Shown in pieces: positions 1-9,526 of a stretch of DNA of 49,364 bases (within the stretch, counting starts at the first letter, position 1; every line of letters begins with the position of its first letter). This DNA comes from an uncultured Lachnospiraceae bacterium (GTDB lineage Bacteria > Bacillota > Clostridia > Lachnospirales > Lachnospiraceae): contig CANQBX010000023.1 of the NCBI GenBank assembly GCA_947589095.1, positions 1-49,364 of the forward strand, read 5' to 3'. The notes under the pieces are model-generated. The model searched no databases and was not told the origin of the DNA. It worked only from the letters and a program-made list of their open reading frames with translations. Position numbers and translations under genes: made by a program.

Positions 1-315
1 AATATCCTTTCCTGCAACACTAACGGCAACTTTTTTGCCGGGGTCTTTAGAAGTGGAAGTTAACTTTTCACTTCACTTCATTTTTTGAGGAGCTTTTTTA
101 GCTCCTGCGAGCACTCCAGAAGCGTCTTCTGCGCTCTTTTTCATGCTGTCTTAGCTCCTCCGGAATAGTGGGATAATGCTGAAAAGAACGTCGCCAGCAC
201 TCTTCTGGCACACTTGCGTAATCCTCAAAATGACACCAACGCTTTTCTGGTATACTTACAATCCGCGCAGAGCGGCACATCCGGTGTACCGCCCTGCGCC
301 ATCAGTCGCACATCC
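1..315. other. Gene-poor region downstream of polC with degenerate repeats
   Basis: No convincing gene is visible. Two short hairpins occur: arms CGGCAA/TTGCCG at 24-29 and 35-40, and an AGGAGCT/AGCTCCT pair near 91-108. Neither has a clear T-run in the polC direction, so I do not call a terminator. On the minus strand, about 125-256 holds a degenerate repeat of 42-45 bases that reads as (S/T)(I/V)PE(E/K) three times when translated. A 60-codon open frame (98-280, minus) spans it but has only a weak GGCGG upstream, so I treat it as non-coding repeat DNA. Confidence 0.5.
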
Positions 316-3300
316 CTACATTCCGGCGAAATCAAACAGCGACAGCTGGTTGCTCTCCGGCAAATCCCCCAAAATCCCCAGATCCACCATCAGCGAGCAG
401 ATGGTCTGGCTGACCTTGGTGCGGTTGCGGAAATCCTCCTGGGACAGGAAGGGGCCGTCCTTCACCGCGTCCACCACGGCCTCCGCCGCCTTCTCGCCCA
501 TGCCGTCGATACTGGCTAGCGACGGCATCAGCTTCCCGTCAATGATCTGGAAATCCCTGGCCTTCGCCCGGTAAATGTCCATCGGCACGAACTCAAACCC
601 GCGGGCATACATTTCCTGCACGACCCGCATGTCGCGCAGCGTATCCTGCTCCTTCTTCGAAAGCTCGTCGGACCGCTTTTTATAATCCGCGATATAGTGC
701 TCCAGCTTCTCACGGCCCAGACACATCAGCTCGTAGTTGAACGCGCTGGCGCGGATGCTGAAGAACGCCGCATAGTAGGCCAGCGGATAGAATACCTTGC
801 AGTAGGCGATGCGCCACGCCATCATGACGTAGGCCGCCGCGTGGGCCTTCGGGAACATGTATTTGATCTTCTTACAGGAATCGATATACCATTCCGGAAC
901 TCCGTGGGAAAGCATTTCCTTCTCCCACTCCTCCTTAAGCCCCTTGCCCTTGCGGACCGATTCCATGATCGTAAAGGACAGGCTCTGGTCCAGGCCCTTC
1001 TGGATCAGATAGACCATGATGTCGTCGCGGCAGCAGATGGCCGTCTGGATCGTGGCCTGGCCGCTCAGGATCAGATCCTTGGCGTTGCCCAGCCATACAT
1101 CGGTGCCGTGGGCCAGGCCGGCGATGCGTACCAGATCGGAGAAATACTTCGGCTTGGCGTCCATAAGCATTTGCATGGCGAAATCGGTGCCGAATTCCGG
1201 CACGCCCAAAGCGCCCAGCCTGCAGCCGCCGATGTCCTCCGGCTTAACGCCCAGAGCGGACGTATCCTGGAACAGGGACATGACCTCCGGGCTGTCCAGA
1301 GGAATGTCCTTCACCGGATCCAGGCCGGTCAGATCCTGCAGCATCCGGATCATCGTTGGATCATCGTGTCCCAGAATATCCAGCTTTAACAGGTTGTGGT
1401 CGATGGAATGGTAGTCAAAATGGGTCGTCACCGTGGTGGTGGTCATATCGTTGGCCGGCCGCTGTACCGGTGTGAAGGAATCGATCTCCTCTCCGATGGG
1501 CAGTACGATAATACCGCCCGGATGCTGCCCCGTAGTCCTCCGGATACCGACGCAGCCCTGGACGATGCGGTTGATCTCGCAGTTACGCTTTCGCTCGCCC
1601 CGCTCGTCGTAGTAACGCTTCACATAGCCGTAGGCGGTCTTATCCGCCAGCGTTCCCACGGTACCGGCCCGGTAGGTCTGCCCCTTGCCGAAGATGACCT
1701 CCGTATAGTCGTGGGCGTGGCTCTGGTACTCGCCGGAGAAATTCAGGTCGATATCCGGCTCCTTGTCACCCTTAAATCCCAGGAACGTCTCAAACGGAAT
1801 ATCATGGCCTTCCTTCTTAAGCTTCGTTCCGCAGACCGGGCACTCCTTATCCGGCATATCGCAGCCGGACATACCGGAAAACGCCTTTACCTCCGGCGAG
1901 TCGAAGTCAGAGTAATGGCAGTTCGGGCAGTAATAATGTGGACTCAGCGGATTCACCTCGGTAATACCGGCCATCGTCGCCACCAGGGACGAGCCGACGG
2001 AACCGCGGGAACCCACCAGATAGCCGTCCTCATTGGACTTCCAGACCAGCTTCTGGGCGATGATATACATGACGGCAAAACCGTTGGAAATAATGGAATG
2101 AAGCTCTCTCTCCAGCCGCTCGGTCACGATCTCCGGCAAGTTCTCGCCGTAGATCTCGTGGGCTCGGTCATAACAGATCTTCCGGAGAGTTCCGTCGGAA
2201 TCCTCGATGACCGGTGGACATTTGTCCGGACGGACCGGCGCGATACGCTCGCACATATCCGCGATCTTTCTCGTGTTGGTGACCACCGTCTCATAGGCCT
2301 TGTCCGGGCCGAGATACTCAAACTCCGTCAGCATCTCTTCCGTGGTCCGCAGATAAAGCGGCGCCTGGTTGTCGCTGTTCTCGTAGGTGCGGGCCGCCAT
2401 GATGATCTTGCGGTAGATCTCGTCCTCCGGATCCAGGAAATGGACGTCGCAGGTGGCGCAGACCGGCTTATGAAACTGCTCCCCCAGGCGGACGATCTTC
2501 CGGTTCATTTCCTTTAAGTCTTCCTCGCTCTTAATCACGCTGTCGCCGTCCTCCAGCATGAAGGCGTTGTTGCCCAGGGGCTGGATCTCCAGATAGTCGT
2601 AGAAATTCACGATCTCGCCGATCTGCGTATCCGGTACGCCCCGAAGAAGCGCCTGATAAAGCTCGCCTGCCTCGCAGGCGGAGCCGATGATCAGCCCTTC
2701 CCTGTATTTTGAAAAAAGGCTTTTCGGGATCCTTGGATTGCGGTAGAAATAATCGATATGGGAGCGTGAAACCAGGCGGTACAGGTTGGTCCGCCCCACG
2801 TCGTTCTTCGCCAGTATAATGATATGATGCGACGGCAGCTTCTTCACCCGCTCGTCGTCCAAACGGCTCATCTCATTTAAAGCGTCTACATTGTCCACGC
2901 CCCGGTTCCGGAGCATTTTCAGAAACGCTTCGAAGATCTCCGCGGTGCAGCCCGCGTCGTCCACGGCCCGGTGATGGTTCTCCAGGGAAATGTTAAGCGC
3001 CTTTGCCACCGTATCCAGCTTGAAACGATTCAGCTGCGGCAGAAGGAGCCGGGCGAGCGACACCGTATCCAGTACCGTCGGATCGAAGGGCAGCCCCAGA
3101 AGCCGGGCGTTATGGTCGATGAAGCTGACGTCGAAGGAGGCGTTGTGGGCCACCAGGGCCGCCCCCTCGCAGAATTTCAGGAATTCCGGCAGCACCTGAT
3201 CGATCTTCGGCGCCGGAAGCACCATGGAATCGCTGATGCCGGTCAGCTGCTCAATGCGGAACGGGATCGGCATATCCGGGTTCACGAAGGTGCTGAACTT

Positions 3301-4944
3301 CTCGGAAATGACGCCGTTTTCTACTTTCACCGCGCCGATCTCGATGATATGGTCGTTAAGGGGGCTGAAGCCGGTGGTCTCGATATCGAAGACCACGAAG
3401 GGATCGTCGAAGCTCTGGCCTCTCGGGCTTTCCACCAGCTGCTTCATATCGTCCACCAGATAGCCTTCCACGCCATAGATGATCTTGAAGGTATCGCCCT
3501 TGTCCAGCGCATGGCTGGCGTCCGGGAACGCCTGCACCACGCCGTGATCGGTGATCGCGATGGCGGGCATGCCCCATTTCTTCGCGCGCTTAATAATGTC
3601 TCCCACTTCGGAGACGCCGTCCATATCGCTCATCTTTGTGTGGCAGTGCAACTCCACCCGCTTGACGGGACTGTTATCCACGCGCTTGCCGGTGAAGTCC
3701 TCGCATTTCTTGATGCCGACGATGGATCCGACGGTCAGTTCGCCGTCGTAGCGGTCGATGGTCGTCATGCCCTTCAGCTTGATGAAGCTTCCTTTAACCA
3801 CCGCCTTATCGATATCCTCCAGCGCTTCCTCCGCCGCGAAAAGCTTCACGGAGATCGTGTCGGTAAAATCCGTCATATCGAAGATAACCAGGGTCTTGCC
3901 GCTCTTTAAGAGCCTGCGGTCCGTGGAAATGATCCTGCCGCGGATGGTCACTTCTCCCTGGACGCCGTCGATATCTTTAATGGCAAGAAAACCGTCGTCA
4001 AAATCACGGCCGTAAAGAACGTCCGGGTTGTCGCTTTTTCTCTGGTAAGTGCCCATGCGCCGGCCGTCCTTTGAACCGGATCTCTTCCGGAAGCCGCCGG
4101 TACTGCCGCCGATACTGCCGGTGCCGCGCTTCCCGCCGAAGCCGCCGTTACCGGCGGCGCCGCTGCCCTCTCTGAAACCTCCTCCGCTGCCGCCGGTGCC
4201 GCTGCTGCCGAAACCACCTCCGCCGTTACCGCCGGCGCCGCTGCCGGCATTTCCGGCGCGGCCGTTTAAGCCGCCGGATCGGGCGGCGAAATTGCCGGAA
4301 GCTCCGCCGGTCTTACCGGCTGAAGCGCCTTTCGCTCCGGCCGCGGAGGCTGTCTCCCCGCTTCCGGCCGCTTCATATGCACGGAGCAGCGGCTCGGTAT
4401 CCGCAGCCTCTGCTTCATCCTTCCGTTCCGGTTCCTTCGCAGGCTCCGCAAACGCATACTCCACCGTCACCGGGAATCCGCAGCGCTCATAGAATACTTT
4501 CTCCAGCACACGCTTCAGATCGCCGGACTTGTCCCGGAAGATCGCGTTATCCTCCACCGTCAGGCGCATCTGGTCCTCATCCGTAAACTCGCACCGGGCG
4601 CGGCGGAACATGTTATATTCCACAATACTGTAATGCTTCAGTTCCAGAAGAATGCTGTCCTTATAAACAGTTAAAAGCTTCTCCGGCGTATACTGCCCCG
4701 AAAGATGGTATTTCTCCACGATCTTCACGGCAAGGCGCTTATCCGGAAACAGCTGGTCCACAATGCCCTTTTCCAGCGCAAAGATATTCTTCTTGGCGAT
4801 AAGCCTGGGGCTGACGATATAGACGCGAAGAAGACTGCGGTCCCTGGTCGCGGATACGCGCTCCACCTCCACCAGTTTCAGCAGCTCCTTCAGATCTTCC
4901 GCAATATTCAGTTCCGGGAATACTTCCAGAAATCCCTTTCCCAT
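316..4944 (-). CDS. polC: DNA polymerase III alpha subunit, PolC type
   Basis: This is the Gram-positive replicative polymerase with built-in proofreading, acting at the replication fork. In order I see an N-terminal domain (about 1-180), a glycine-rich stretch (about 193-292), an OB-fold (about 325-415), and a PHP domain opening with HCH at 433-435. This is followed by a DEDDh exonuclease inserted in the PHP region (DIETT at 520-524, HNASFD near 600) and a VGSRGSVGSS motif near 977. A four-cysteine zinc site lies at about 1006-1038, and the catalytic DIDLNFSG motif starts at 1064. At 1542 residues it is about 100 longer than Bacillus subtilis PolC, and the extra length is the glycine-rich linker. 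It is the last gene of the pyrH-to-polC block, 31 bases after ispG, and ends in TAG. Confidence 0.97.
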   Translation of the reverse strand: MGKGFLEVFPELNIAEDLKELLKLVEVERVSATRDRSLLRVYIVSPRLIAKKNIFALEKGIVDQLFPDKRLAVKIVEKYHLSGQYTPEKLLTVYKDSILLELKHYSIVEYNMFRRARCEFTDEDQMRLTVEDNAIFRDKSGDLKRVLEKVFYERCGFPVTVEYAFAEPAKEPERKDEAEAADTEPLLRAYEAAGSGETASAAGAKGASAGKTGGASGNFAARSGGLNGRAGNAGSGAGGNGGGGFGSSGTGGSGGGFREGSGAAGNGGFGGKRGTGSIGGSTGGFRKRSGSKDGRRMGTYQRKSDNPDVLYGRDFDDGFLAIKDIDGVQGEVTIRGRIISTDRRLLKSGKTLVIFDMTDFTDTISVKLFAAEEALEDIDKAVVKGSFIKLKGMTTIDRYDGELTVGSIVGIKKCEDFTGKRVDNSPVKRVELHCHTKMSDMDGVSEVGDIIKRAKKWGMPAIAITDHGVVQAFPDASHALDKGDTFKIIYGVEGYLVDDMKQLVESPRGQSFDDPFVVFDIETTGFSPLNDHIIEIGAVKVENGVISEKFSTFVNPDMPIPFRIEQLTGISDSMVLPAPKIDQVLPEFLKFCEGAALVAHNASFDVSFIDHNARLLGLPFDPTVLDTVSLARLLLPQLNRFKLDTVAKALNISLENHHRAVDDAGCTAEIFEAFLKMLRNRGVDNVDALNEMSRLDDERVKKLPSHHIIILAKNDVGRTNLYRLVSRSHIDYFYRNPRIPKSLFSKYREGLIIGSACEAGELYQALLRGVPDTQIGEIVNFYDYLEIQPLGNNAFMLEDGDSVIKSEEDLKEMNRKIVRLGEQFHKPVCATCDVHFLDPEDEIYRKIIMAARTYENSDNQAPLYLRTTEEMLTEFEYLGPDKAYETVVTNTRKIADMCERIAPVRPDKCPPVIEDSDGTLRKICYDRAHEIYGENLPEIVTERLERELHSIISNGFAVMYIIAQKLVWKSNEDGYLVGSRGSVGSSLVATMAGITEVNPLSPHYYCPNCHYSDFDSPEVKAFSGMSGCDMPDKECPVCGTKLKKEGHDIPFETFLGFKGDKEPDIDLNFSGEYQSHAHDYTEVIFGKGQTYRAGTVGTLADKTAYGYVKRYYDERGERKRNCEINRIVQGCVGIRRTTGQHPGGIIVLPIGEEIDSFTPVQRPANDMTTTTVTTHFDYHSIDHNLLKLDILGHDDPTMIRMLQDLTGLDPVKDIPLDSPEVMSLFQDTSALGVKPEDIGGCRLGALGVPEFGTDFAMQMLMDAKPKYFSDLVRIAGLAHGTDVWLGNAKDLILSGQATIQTAICCRDDIMVYLIQKGLDQSLSFTIMESVRKGKGLKEEWEKEMLSHGVPEWYIDSCKKIKYMFPKAHAAAYVMMAWRIAYCKVFYPLAYYAAFFSIRASAFNYELMCLGREKLEHYIADYKKRSDELSKKEQDTLRDMRVVQEMYARGFEFVPMDIYRAKARDFQIIDGKLMPSLASIDGMGEKAAEAVVDAVKDGPFLSQEDFRNRTKVSQTICSLMVDLGILGDLPESNQLSLFDFAGM

Positions 4945-4975
4945 ATGTACTATCTGCCTTTCCGGCCGGAACGCT

Positions 4976-6046
4976 TTACTGCCGCTGCGCGGCGCTCATC
5001 TTCTCCAGCTCTTCCCGCAGCGCCCCCAGAAGTTCTTCCTCCGGCATCTTGCGGATGATCTGACCTTTCTTAAAAAGCAGGCCCTCGCCGTTACCGCCGG
5101 CCACGCCCAGATCCGCCTCCCGGGCCTCGCCGGGGCCGTTGACCGCGCAGCCCATAACGGCCACCTTGATATTCAGATGATCAAATTCCGTTACCATCGT
5201 TTCCACCCGGTTCGCCAGCCCGATCAGATCAATGCGCGTTCTGCCGCAGGTAGGGCAGGACACCACCTCGATCCCTCCCTGCCTCAGTCCCAGCGTCTTA
5301 AGGATCCGCTTCGCCGACTTCACTTCCTCCACCGGATCGCCGGTCAGGGACACGCGGATCGTGTCGCCGATCCCCTCATGGAGCATGATCCCCAGCCCGA
5401 CCGCGGACTTGATATTGCCGGACGCGACGGTTCCGGCCTCCGTGATCCCCACATGCAGCGGATAATCGGTCCTCTTCGCGATCAGCTCATGGGCCTTCAC
5501 GCACATCATCACATCCGACGACTTAATGCTGATGACCAGATTGCCGTAGCCCATTTCCTCGATCATCCGGACCTTGTCAAGAGCGCTCTCCACCAGTCCC
5601 TCGGCGGTGACGCCTCCGTACTTTCCGATCAGAGCCTTCTCCAGGGAACCGCTGTTGACGCCGACCCGGATCGGAATATCCATCTCCCTGGCCTTATTGA
5701 CCACAGCTTCCACCCGCTCGCGGGAACCGATATTGCCGGGATTGATACGGATCTTGTCCGCGCCGCACTCCATGGCCGCGATCGCCAGCTTATAATCGAA
5801 ATGAATATCCGCCACCAGCGGAATATGAATCTGCCTCTTGATCTCCCGGATCGCCGCGGCCGCCTCCATCGTGGGTACCGCCACACGGATGATGTCGCAG
5901 CCGGCCGCCTCCAGACGCAGGATCTGCTCCACGGTTGCCGCCGCGTCCTCCGTCTTCGTATTGCACATGGACTGGATCAGGATCGGACTGCCGCCGCCGA
6001 TCACGCGGTCGCCGATGCGGATCTGTCTTGTCTCATTTCTGCCCAT
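4976..6046 (-). CDS. ispG: 4-hydroxy-3-methylbut-2-enyl diphosphate synthase (flavodoxin/ferredoxin)
   Basis: This cytosolic 4Fe-4S enzyme carries out the penultimate step of the MEP isoprenoid pathway, converting MEcPP to HMBPP. The cluster ligands are visible as CPTC (Cys264 and Cys267) and GCAVNGPGE (Cys300, followed by the conserved Glu307). The TIM-barrel half contains the ADIHFDYKLA and RINPGNIG motifs. The frame is open up to a GTG at 6079, but I chose the ATG at 6046 (356 aa): it follows AAAGGAG and begins directly with the conserved MGRNETRQIRIG. It sits between rseP and polC in the usual Firmicutes order, with dxr of the same pathway two genes upstream. Confidence 0.95.
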   Translation of the reverse strand: MGRNETRQIRIGDRVIGGGSPILIQSMCNTKTEDAAATVEQILRLEAAGCDIIRVAVPTMEAAAAIREIKRQIHIPLVADIHFDYKLAIAAMECGADKIRINPGNIGSRERVEAVVNKAREMDIPIRVGVNSGSLEKALIGKYGGVTAEGLVESALDKVRMIEEMGYGNLVISIKSSDVMMCVKAHELIAKRTDYPLHVGITEAGTVASGNIKSAVGLGIMLHEGIGDTIRVSLTGDPVEEVKSAKRILKTLGLRQGGIEVVSCPTCGRTRIDLIGLANRVETMVTEFDHLNIKVAVMGCAVNGPGEAREADLGVAGGNGEGLLFKKGQIIRKMPEEELLGALREELEKMSAAQRQ

Positions 6047-6174
6047 ATTCGGATATTCTCCTTTCGTATCCGTAATCACGGCTGAATCATTCTTCGGCGG
6101 CTCGGTATCTCAGCAGACTTCTTCCTGTCCGTTCCCGGTTCCGCCTCTCCGTCCGCGTGTCTTTCGGCATGATC

Positions 6175-7230
6175 TCAATGAAAGAACACATTCGATATAT
6201 CATTAAATAACACAAATATCATCAGGCACATCAGAAGCGCCATGCCGACCAGATGCACCAGGCCCTCTTTCTCCCGGTCGACCGGTTTGCCGCGGACCGC
6301 CTCGATCAGCATGAATACCAGCCGCCCGCCGTCCAGCGCCGGGATCGGCAGCAGATTCATGACGCCCAGATTCGCGCTGAACAGCACGCAGAGATTCGCC
6401 ACGCTTAAAAGCATGGTCACGATCCCGTAGGAAATGCTCTCGTCCACCGTCTCGTCGACCATGGCTACCATGCGGATCGGCCCCGCCAGATCCTCCGAAT
6501 GGACCTGGCCTCCGATCATCATGCCGATGCTCTTGATGACAGCCTTGATCCAGTAAACTACCTCATAAGCCCCATATTTCAGCGTATTCAGGAACCCGCC
6601 CGCCGGCACGCGGTAGCCTCTCGTGATGATGCCCAGCATATAGGTCCCGGTCTCTTCGCTGATCTTCGGCGTCAGGACCGCGGTCCGCTTCTCCACGGAA
6701 CCGTCCGCAAGCGTGCGCCGGTATTCCACGCGGATCGGAGCGTCGGTATGCGTCAGCATGAACATCGTCAGATCCCGGTAAATGACCACCGGCGTATTGT
6801 CAAGCCTCGTAATGACGTCGCCGGCCTGCATGCCCTGCTCCTGGGCGGAAAAACCGTCCTGAACGCCGGTCAGCTCCGGCGCGTCATACCCGACAACCCC
6901 CACAATAACTGTGGACAGCACAAACGCCAGCAGGAAATTGAAGACCGGTCCCGCCGCGACGACGGCGATGCGGGACCAGACCGGTTTATTATTGAATGCC
7001 CTCGGATCCGGATCGGATTCATCCTCGCCCAGCATCATGCAGGAACCGCCGAAGGGGAACGCCTTTATGGAATAGCGGGTCTCCCCCCGGACTGTGGTCA
7101 GGAGCCTGGGCCCCATTCCGACGGAAAACTCCACGACGGCGATGCCGTTCTTCTTGGCAACGATGAAATGACCGAACTCATGGATCAGTATGATCAGTCC
7201 GAATACAAGGATCGAGATTATCAAACTCAT
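6175..7230 (-). CDS. rseP: RIP metalloprotease RseP (site-2 protease, M50)
   Basis: This intramembrane zinc protease of the RseP/RasP family cleaves membrane-embedded anti-sigma factors and signal-peptide remnants. The zinc motif HEFGH lies at residues 17-21 inside the first membrane helix. A second helix begins near residue 90 (VVAAGPVFNFLLA), a PDZ domain covers about 120-205, and the C-terminal half carries NLLPIPALDGGR, which supplies the third zinc ligand. A hydrophobic helix ends the protein. The length of 351 aa is normal for Firmicutes. It is located between dxr and ispG, as in Bacillus. Its substrates here are unknown. Confidence 0.95.
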   Translation of the reverse strand: MSLIISILVFGLIILIHEFGHFIVAKKNGIAVVEFSVGMGPRLLTTVRGETRYSIKAFPFGGSCMMLGEDESDPDPRAFNNKPVWSRIAVVAAGPVFNFLLAFVLSTVIVGVVGYDAPELTGVQDGFSAQEQGMQAGDVITRLDNTPVVIYRDLTMFMLTHTDAPIRVEYRRTLADGSVEKRTAVLTPKISEETGTYMLGIITRGYRVPAGGFLNTLKYGAYEVVYWIKAVIKSIGMMIGGQVHSEDLAGPIRMVAMVDETVDESISYGIVTMLLSVANLCVLFSANLGVMNLLPIPALDGGRLVFMLIEAVRGKPVDREKEGLVHLVGMALLMCLMIFVLFNDISNVFFH

Positions 7231-7295
7231 AGAGATTTACAGCCTTCTTTCCATTTTCAATGCTTTCGCTCTCCGGCCCGGGGCGGCCGGCAATT

Positions 7296-8501
7296 TCAGT
7301 ACCGCGACCGCAGGAATTCATAAGTTTCCCGCTCTGCCTCAAGGATCTGCTCCAGCGTCGGATCCGGGACCGGCTTGTGGGCGCTCATGGCGTCCTCGAT
7401 CATATCGGTGATCGTCAGATACGGGATCCAGTGGTTGATAAAGCGGGCCACCGCATGTTCGTTCGCCGCGTTAAAGACCGTCGGCATGGTGCCTCCGGCT
7501 TCCGCCGCCCGATACGCCAGCTTAAGAGCGCGAAACGTCTCCGTGTCCGGCTTCTCGAACGCGATCTGCGCAAGCGACCAAAAATCCAGCCGGTCCCCGC
7601 CAAGCGGCCTGCGCTCCGGATAATACAGCGCGTACTGGATCGGAAGCTTCATATCCGGCGTGCCCAGCTGTGCCAGGACCGCGCCGTCCGCAAACTCAAC
7701 CATGGAGTGAATGATACTCTTCGGCTGGATCACCACCTGGATCTGCGAGACCGGTACGTCAAACAGCCAGCGGGCCTCCATGACCTCCAGTCCCTTGTTG
7801 ACCATCGTAGAGGAATCGATGGTGACCTTACGGCCCATGGACCAGTTCGGGTGCTTCAAAGCGTCCTCCAGCGTCACATCCTGAAGCTGCTGCCGCGTAT
7901 ATCCGCGGAACGGGCCGCCGGACGCAGTCAGAAGGATCTTCGCAAGCTGGCTTTTGCTGCGGCTTCCGAAAGCGCCATCCGTTTCGGCCTCATCCCACTC
8001 AAGCGGCGGAGCGCCCACCCCCAGCGTGGTCAGGCACTGGAAAATGGCGCTGTGCTCGCTGTCCACCGGAAGGATCCGCACACCCTTCCTGCGGGCCAGC
8101 GGCATGATCAGATGCCCCGCGGTCACCAGCGTCTCCTTGTTGGCCAGGGCAATGTCCTTGCCAGCCTCAATGGCGGCGATCGTCGGCCGTATGCCGATCA
8201 TCCCGACCACGGCGGTGACGACGGTCCGGGCCGAAGCCTCCGTAGCCGCTTCGATCAGGCCGTCCATGCCGGATACCACCTTTACCGGCAGGTCCGCTAC
8301 GGATATCCGAAGCTCCGCGGCCCTCCGCTCATCCCATACGCAGGCGACCCGCGGCTTAAACTCACGGATCTGCTTCTCCAGCTCGGTAATATTATGGTCG
8401 ACGGCGAGCGCCGTCACCTGTATGTCTCCGTTGGCTCTTACAATGTCAAGCGTCTGGGTGCCGATGGAGCCGGTGGAACCCAGAACCGATATTTTTCTCA
8501 T
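7296..8501 (-). CDS. dxr: 1-deoxy-D-xylulose 5-phosphate reductoisomerase
   Basis: This NADPH-dependent enzyme makes MEP from DXP, the first committed step of the MEP pathway. The nucleotide-binding GSTGSIGTQTLDIV is at residues 8-21. The metal and substrate region shows SGGPFRG, then KHPNWSMGRKVTIDSST and NKGLEVMEA. It is 401 aa, close to the E. coli enzyme. A short insertion (about 160-180, around EWDEAETDGAFGS) is unusual but lies in a variable loop. The ATG at 8501 follows GGGAG by five bases. It is separated from cdsA by about 214 bases of GC-rich DNA in which I see no gene. Confidence 0.95.
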   Translation of the reverse strand: MRKISVLGSTGSIGTQTLDIVRANGDIQVTALAVDHNITELEKQIREFKPRVACVWDERRAAELRISVADLPVKVVSGMDGLIEAATEASARTVVTAVVGMIGIRPTIAAIEAGKDIALANKETLVTAGHLIMPLARRKGVRILPVDSEHSAIFQCLTTLGVGAPPLEWDEAETDGAFGSRSKSQLAKILLTASGGPFRGYTRQQLQDVTLEDALKHPNWSMGRKVTIDSSTMVNKGLEVMEARWLFDVPVSQIQVVIQPKSIIHSMVEFADGAVLAQLGTPDMKLPIQYALYYPERRPLGGDRLDFWSLAQIAFEKPDTETFRALKLAYRAAEAGGTMPTVFNAANEHAVARFINHWIPYLTITDMIEDAMSAHKPVPDPTLEQILEAERETYEFLRSRY

Positions 8502-8715
8502 GGATGCTCCCGCTTTCTCATTCTATATCGCCTGCGGTCCGCGTCCCGCGATCTGCGGATGCCGCCGGCCGGTCTTTATCGCCCTGCCAGTCCGGGCGGC
8601 TTCCGGTACTCCGCGATTCCACCGGCAGGTCTTTGCTGTGCCGAACGCCCGGGCGCCGGTTTCCTGCCCCGGCGCATCCTCCCGTACCGAGCCGCCTCCG
8701 TCCTTAACTGTCCCG

Positions 8716-9516
8716 TTACCGCAGGAACGTGATCGCGAAATAGATCGCCGGCGCTGTGAAGATCATGCTGTCAAACCGGTCCAGGATCCCTCCGTGACCG
8801 GGGATCAGATGGCCGTAATCCTTCACGTCATGGTTCCGCTTGATGGCCGACGCAGCCAGATCTCCCACCTGGGATATGACCGCCGCGATGGCGCAGGCCA
8901 GCGCGCAGGCCAGCATCGGATTGCCGACCTCCGCCATATTTCCCCCCAGCACCTTCGCGTAGAGAAGCCCCAGGACCGCCGAACCGGCTACGCCGCCGAT
9001 TGCGCCCTCCACCGACTTCTTCGGGCTCACGATTGGGGCCATCTTATGCTTTCCGATCAGCATTCCCACGCAGTAGGCGCAGGTATCGCAGCCCCAGGAG
9101 CTTAGGAAGATCAGCCAGACCAGATATTTGCCGTCCGGCATCCTGCGGACCTGATACAGATACGACAGCATCATCGCCACATAGAATACGCCGAAAAACG
9201 CCGCCGTGACCTGTTCGGTCTTGTATTTCGGAAATGTGAACACATAGACGGCCATCAGAAGCATCAGCGCCCCGATCGCCATCAGCGTCACATATTTCTC
9301 CCAGCCCATCCATAAGAGGACATAGTAATAGACCGCCGCGCCGTAACCGATCGCCGCCAGGGACGTCTTCTCGATCTTCAGAACCCGGTACAGTTCAAAA
9401 AGTCCTATCATGGAGATCAGCGCCGTTACGGTAAACAATAAATTCCCGCCTGCCCCCACCACGAAAACCGCCAGGATTACCAGGACGATCCCGCTGATCA
9501 GACGTGTCGTAAACAT
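8716..9516 (-). CDS. cdsA: Phosphatidate cytidylyltransferase
   Basis: This integral membrane enzyme makes CDP-diacylglycerol from phosphatidate and CTP, the branch point for phospholipids. The family signature is clear near the C-terminus: SAIKRNHDVKDYGHLIPGHG followed by GILDRFDS. Several hydrophobic segments precede it, starting at the N-terminus (LISGIVLVILAVFVVG). It is 266 aa, typical for the family. The ATG at 9516 follows GGAGGAG, and the gene starts 10 bases after uppS ends, so the two are almost certainly co-transcribed. Confidence 0.95.
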   Translation of the reverse strand: MFTTRLISGIVLVILAVFVVGAGGNLLFTVTALISMIGLFELYRVLKIEKTSLAAIGYGAAVYYYVLLWMGWEKYVTLMAIGALMLLMAVYVFTFPKYKTEQVTAAFFGVFYVAMMLSYLYQVRRMPDGKYLVWLIFLSSWGCDTCAYCVGMLIGKHKMAPIVSPKKSVEGAIGGVAGSAVLGLLYAKVLGGNMAEVGNPMLACALACAIAAVISQVGDLAASAIKRNHDVKDYGHLIPGHGGILDRFDSMIFTAPAIYFAITFLR

Positions 9517-9526
9517 ACGTCTCCTC

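Noticed and set aside
24-108. polC terminator
   Set aside because: Two small hairpins are present, but T-runs lie in the loop or on the wrong side for minus-strand transcription.
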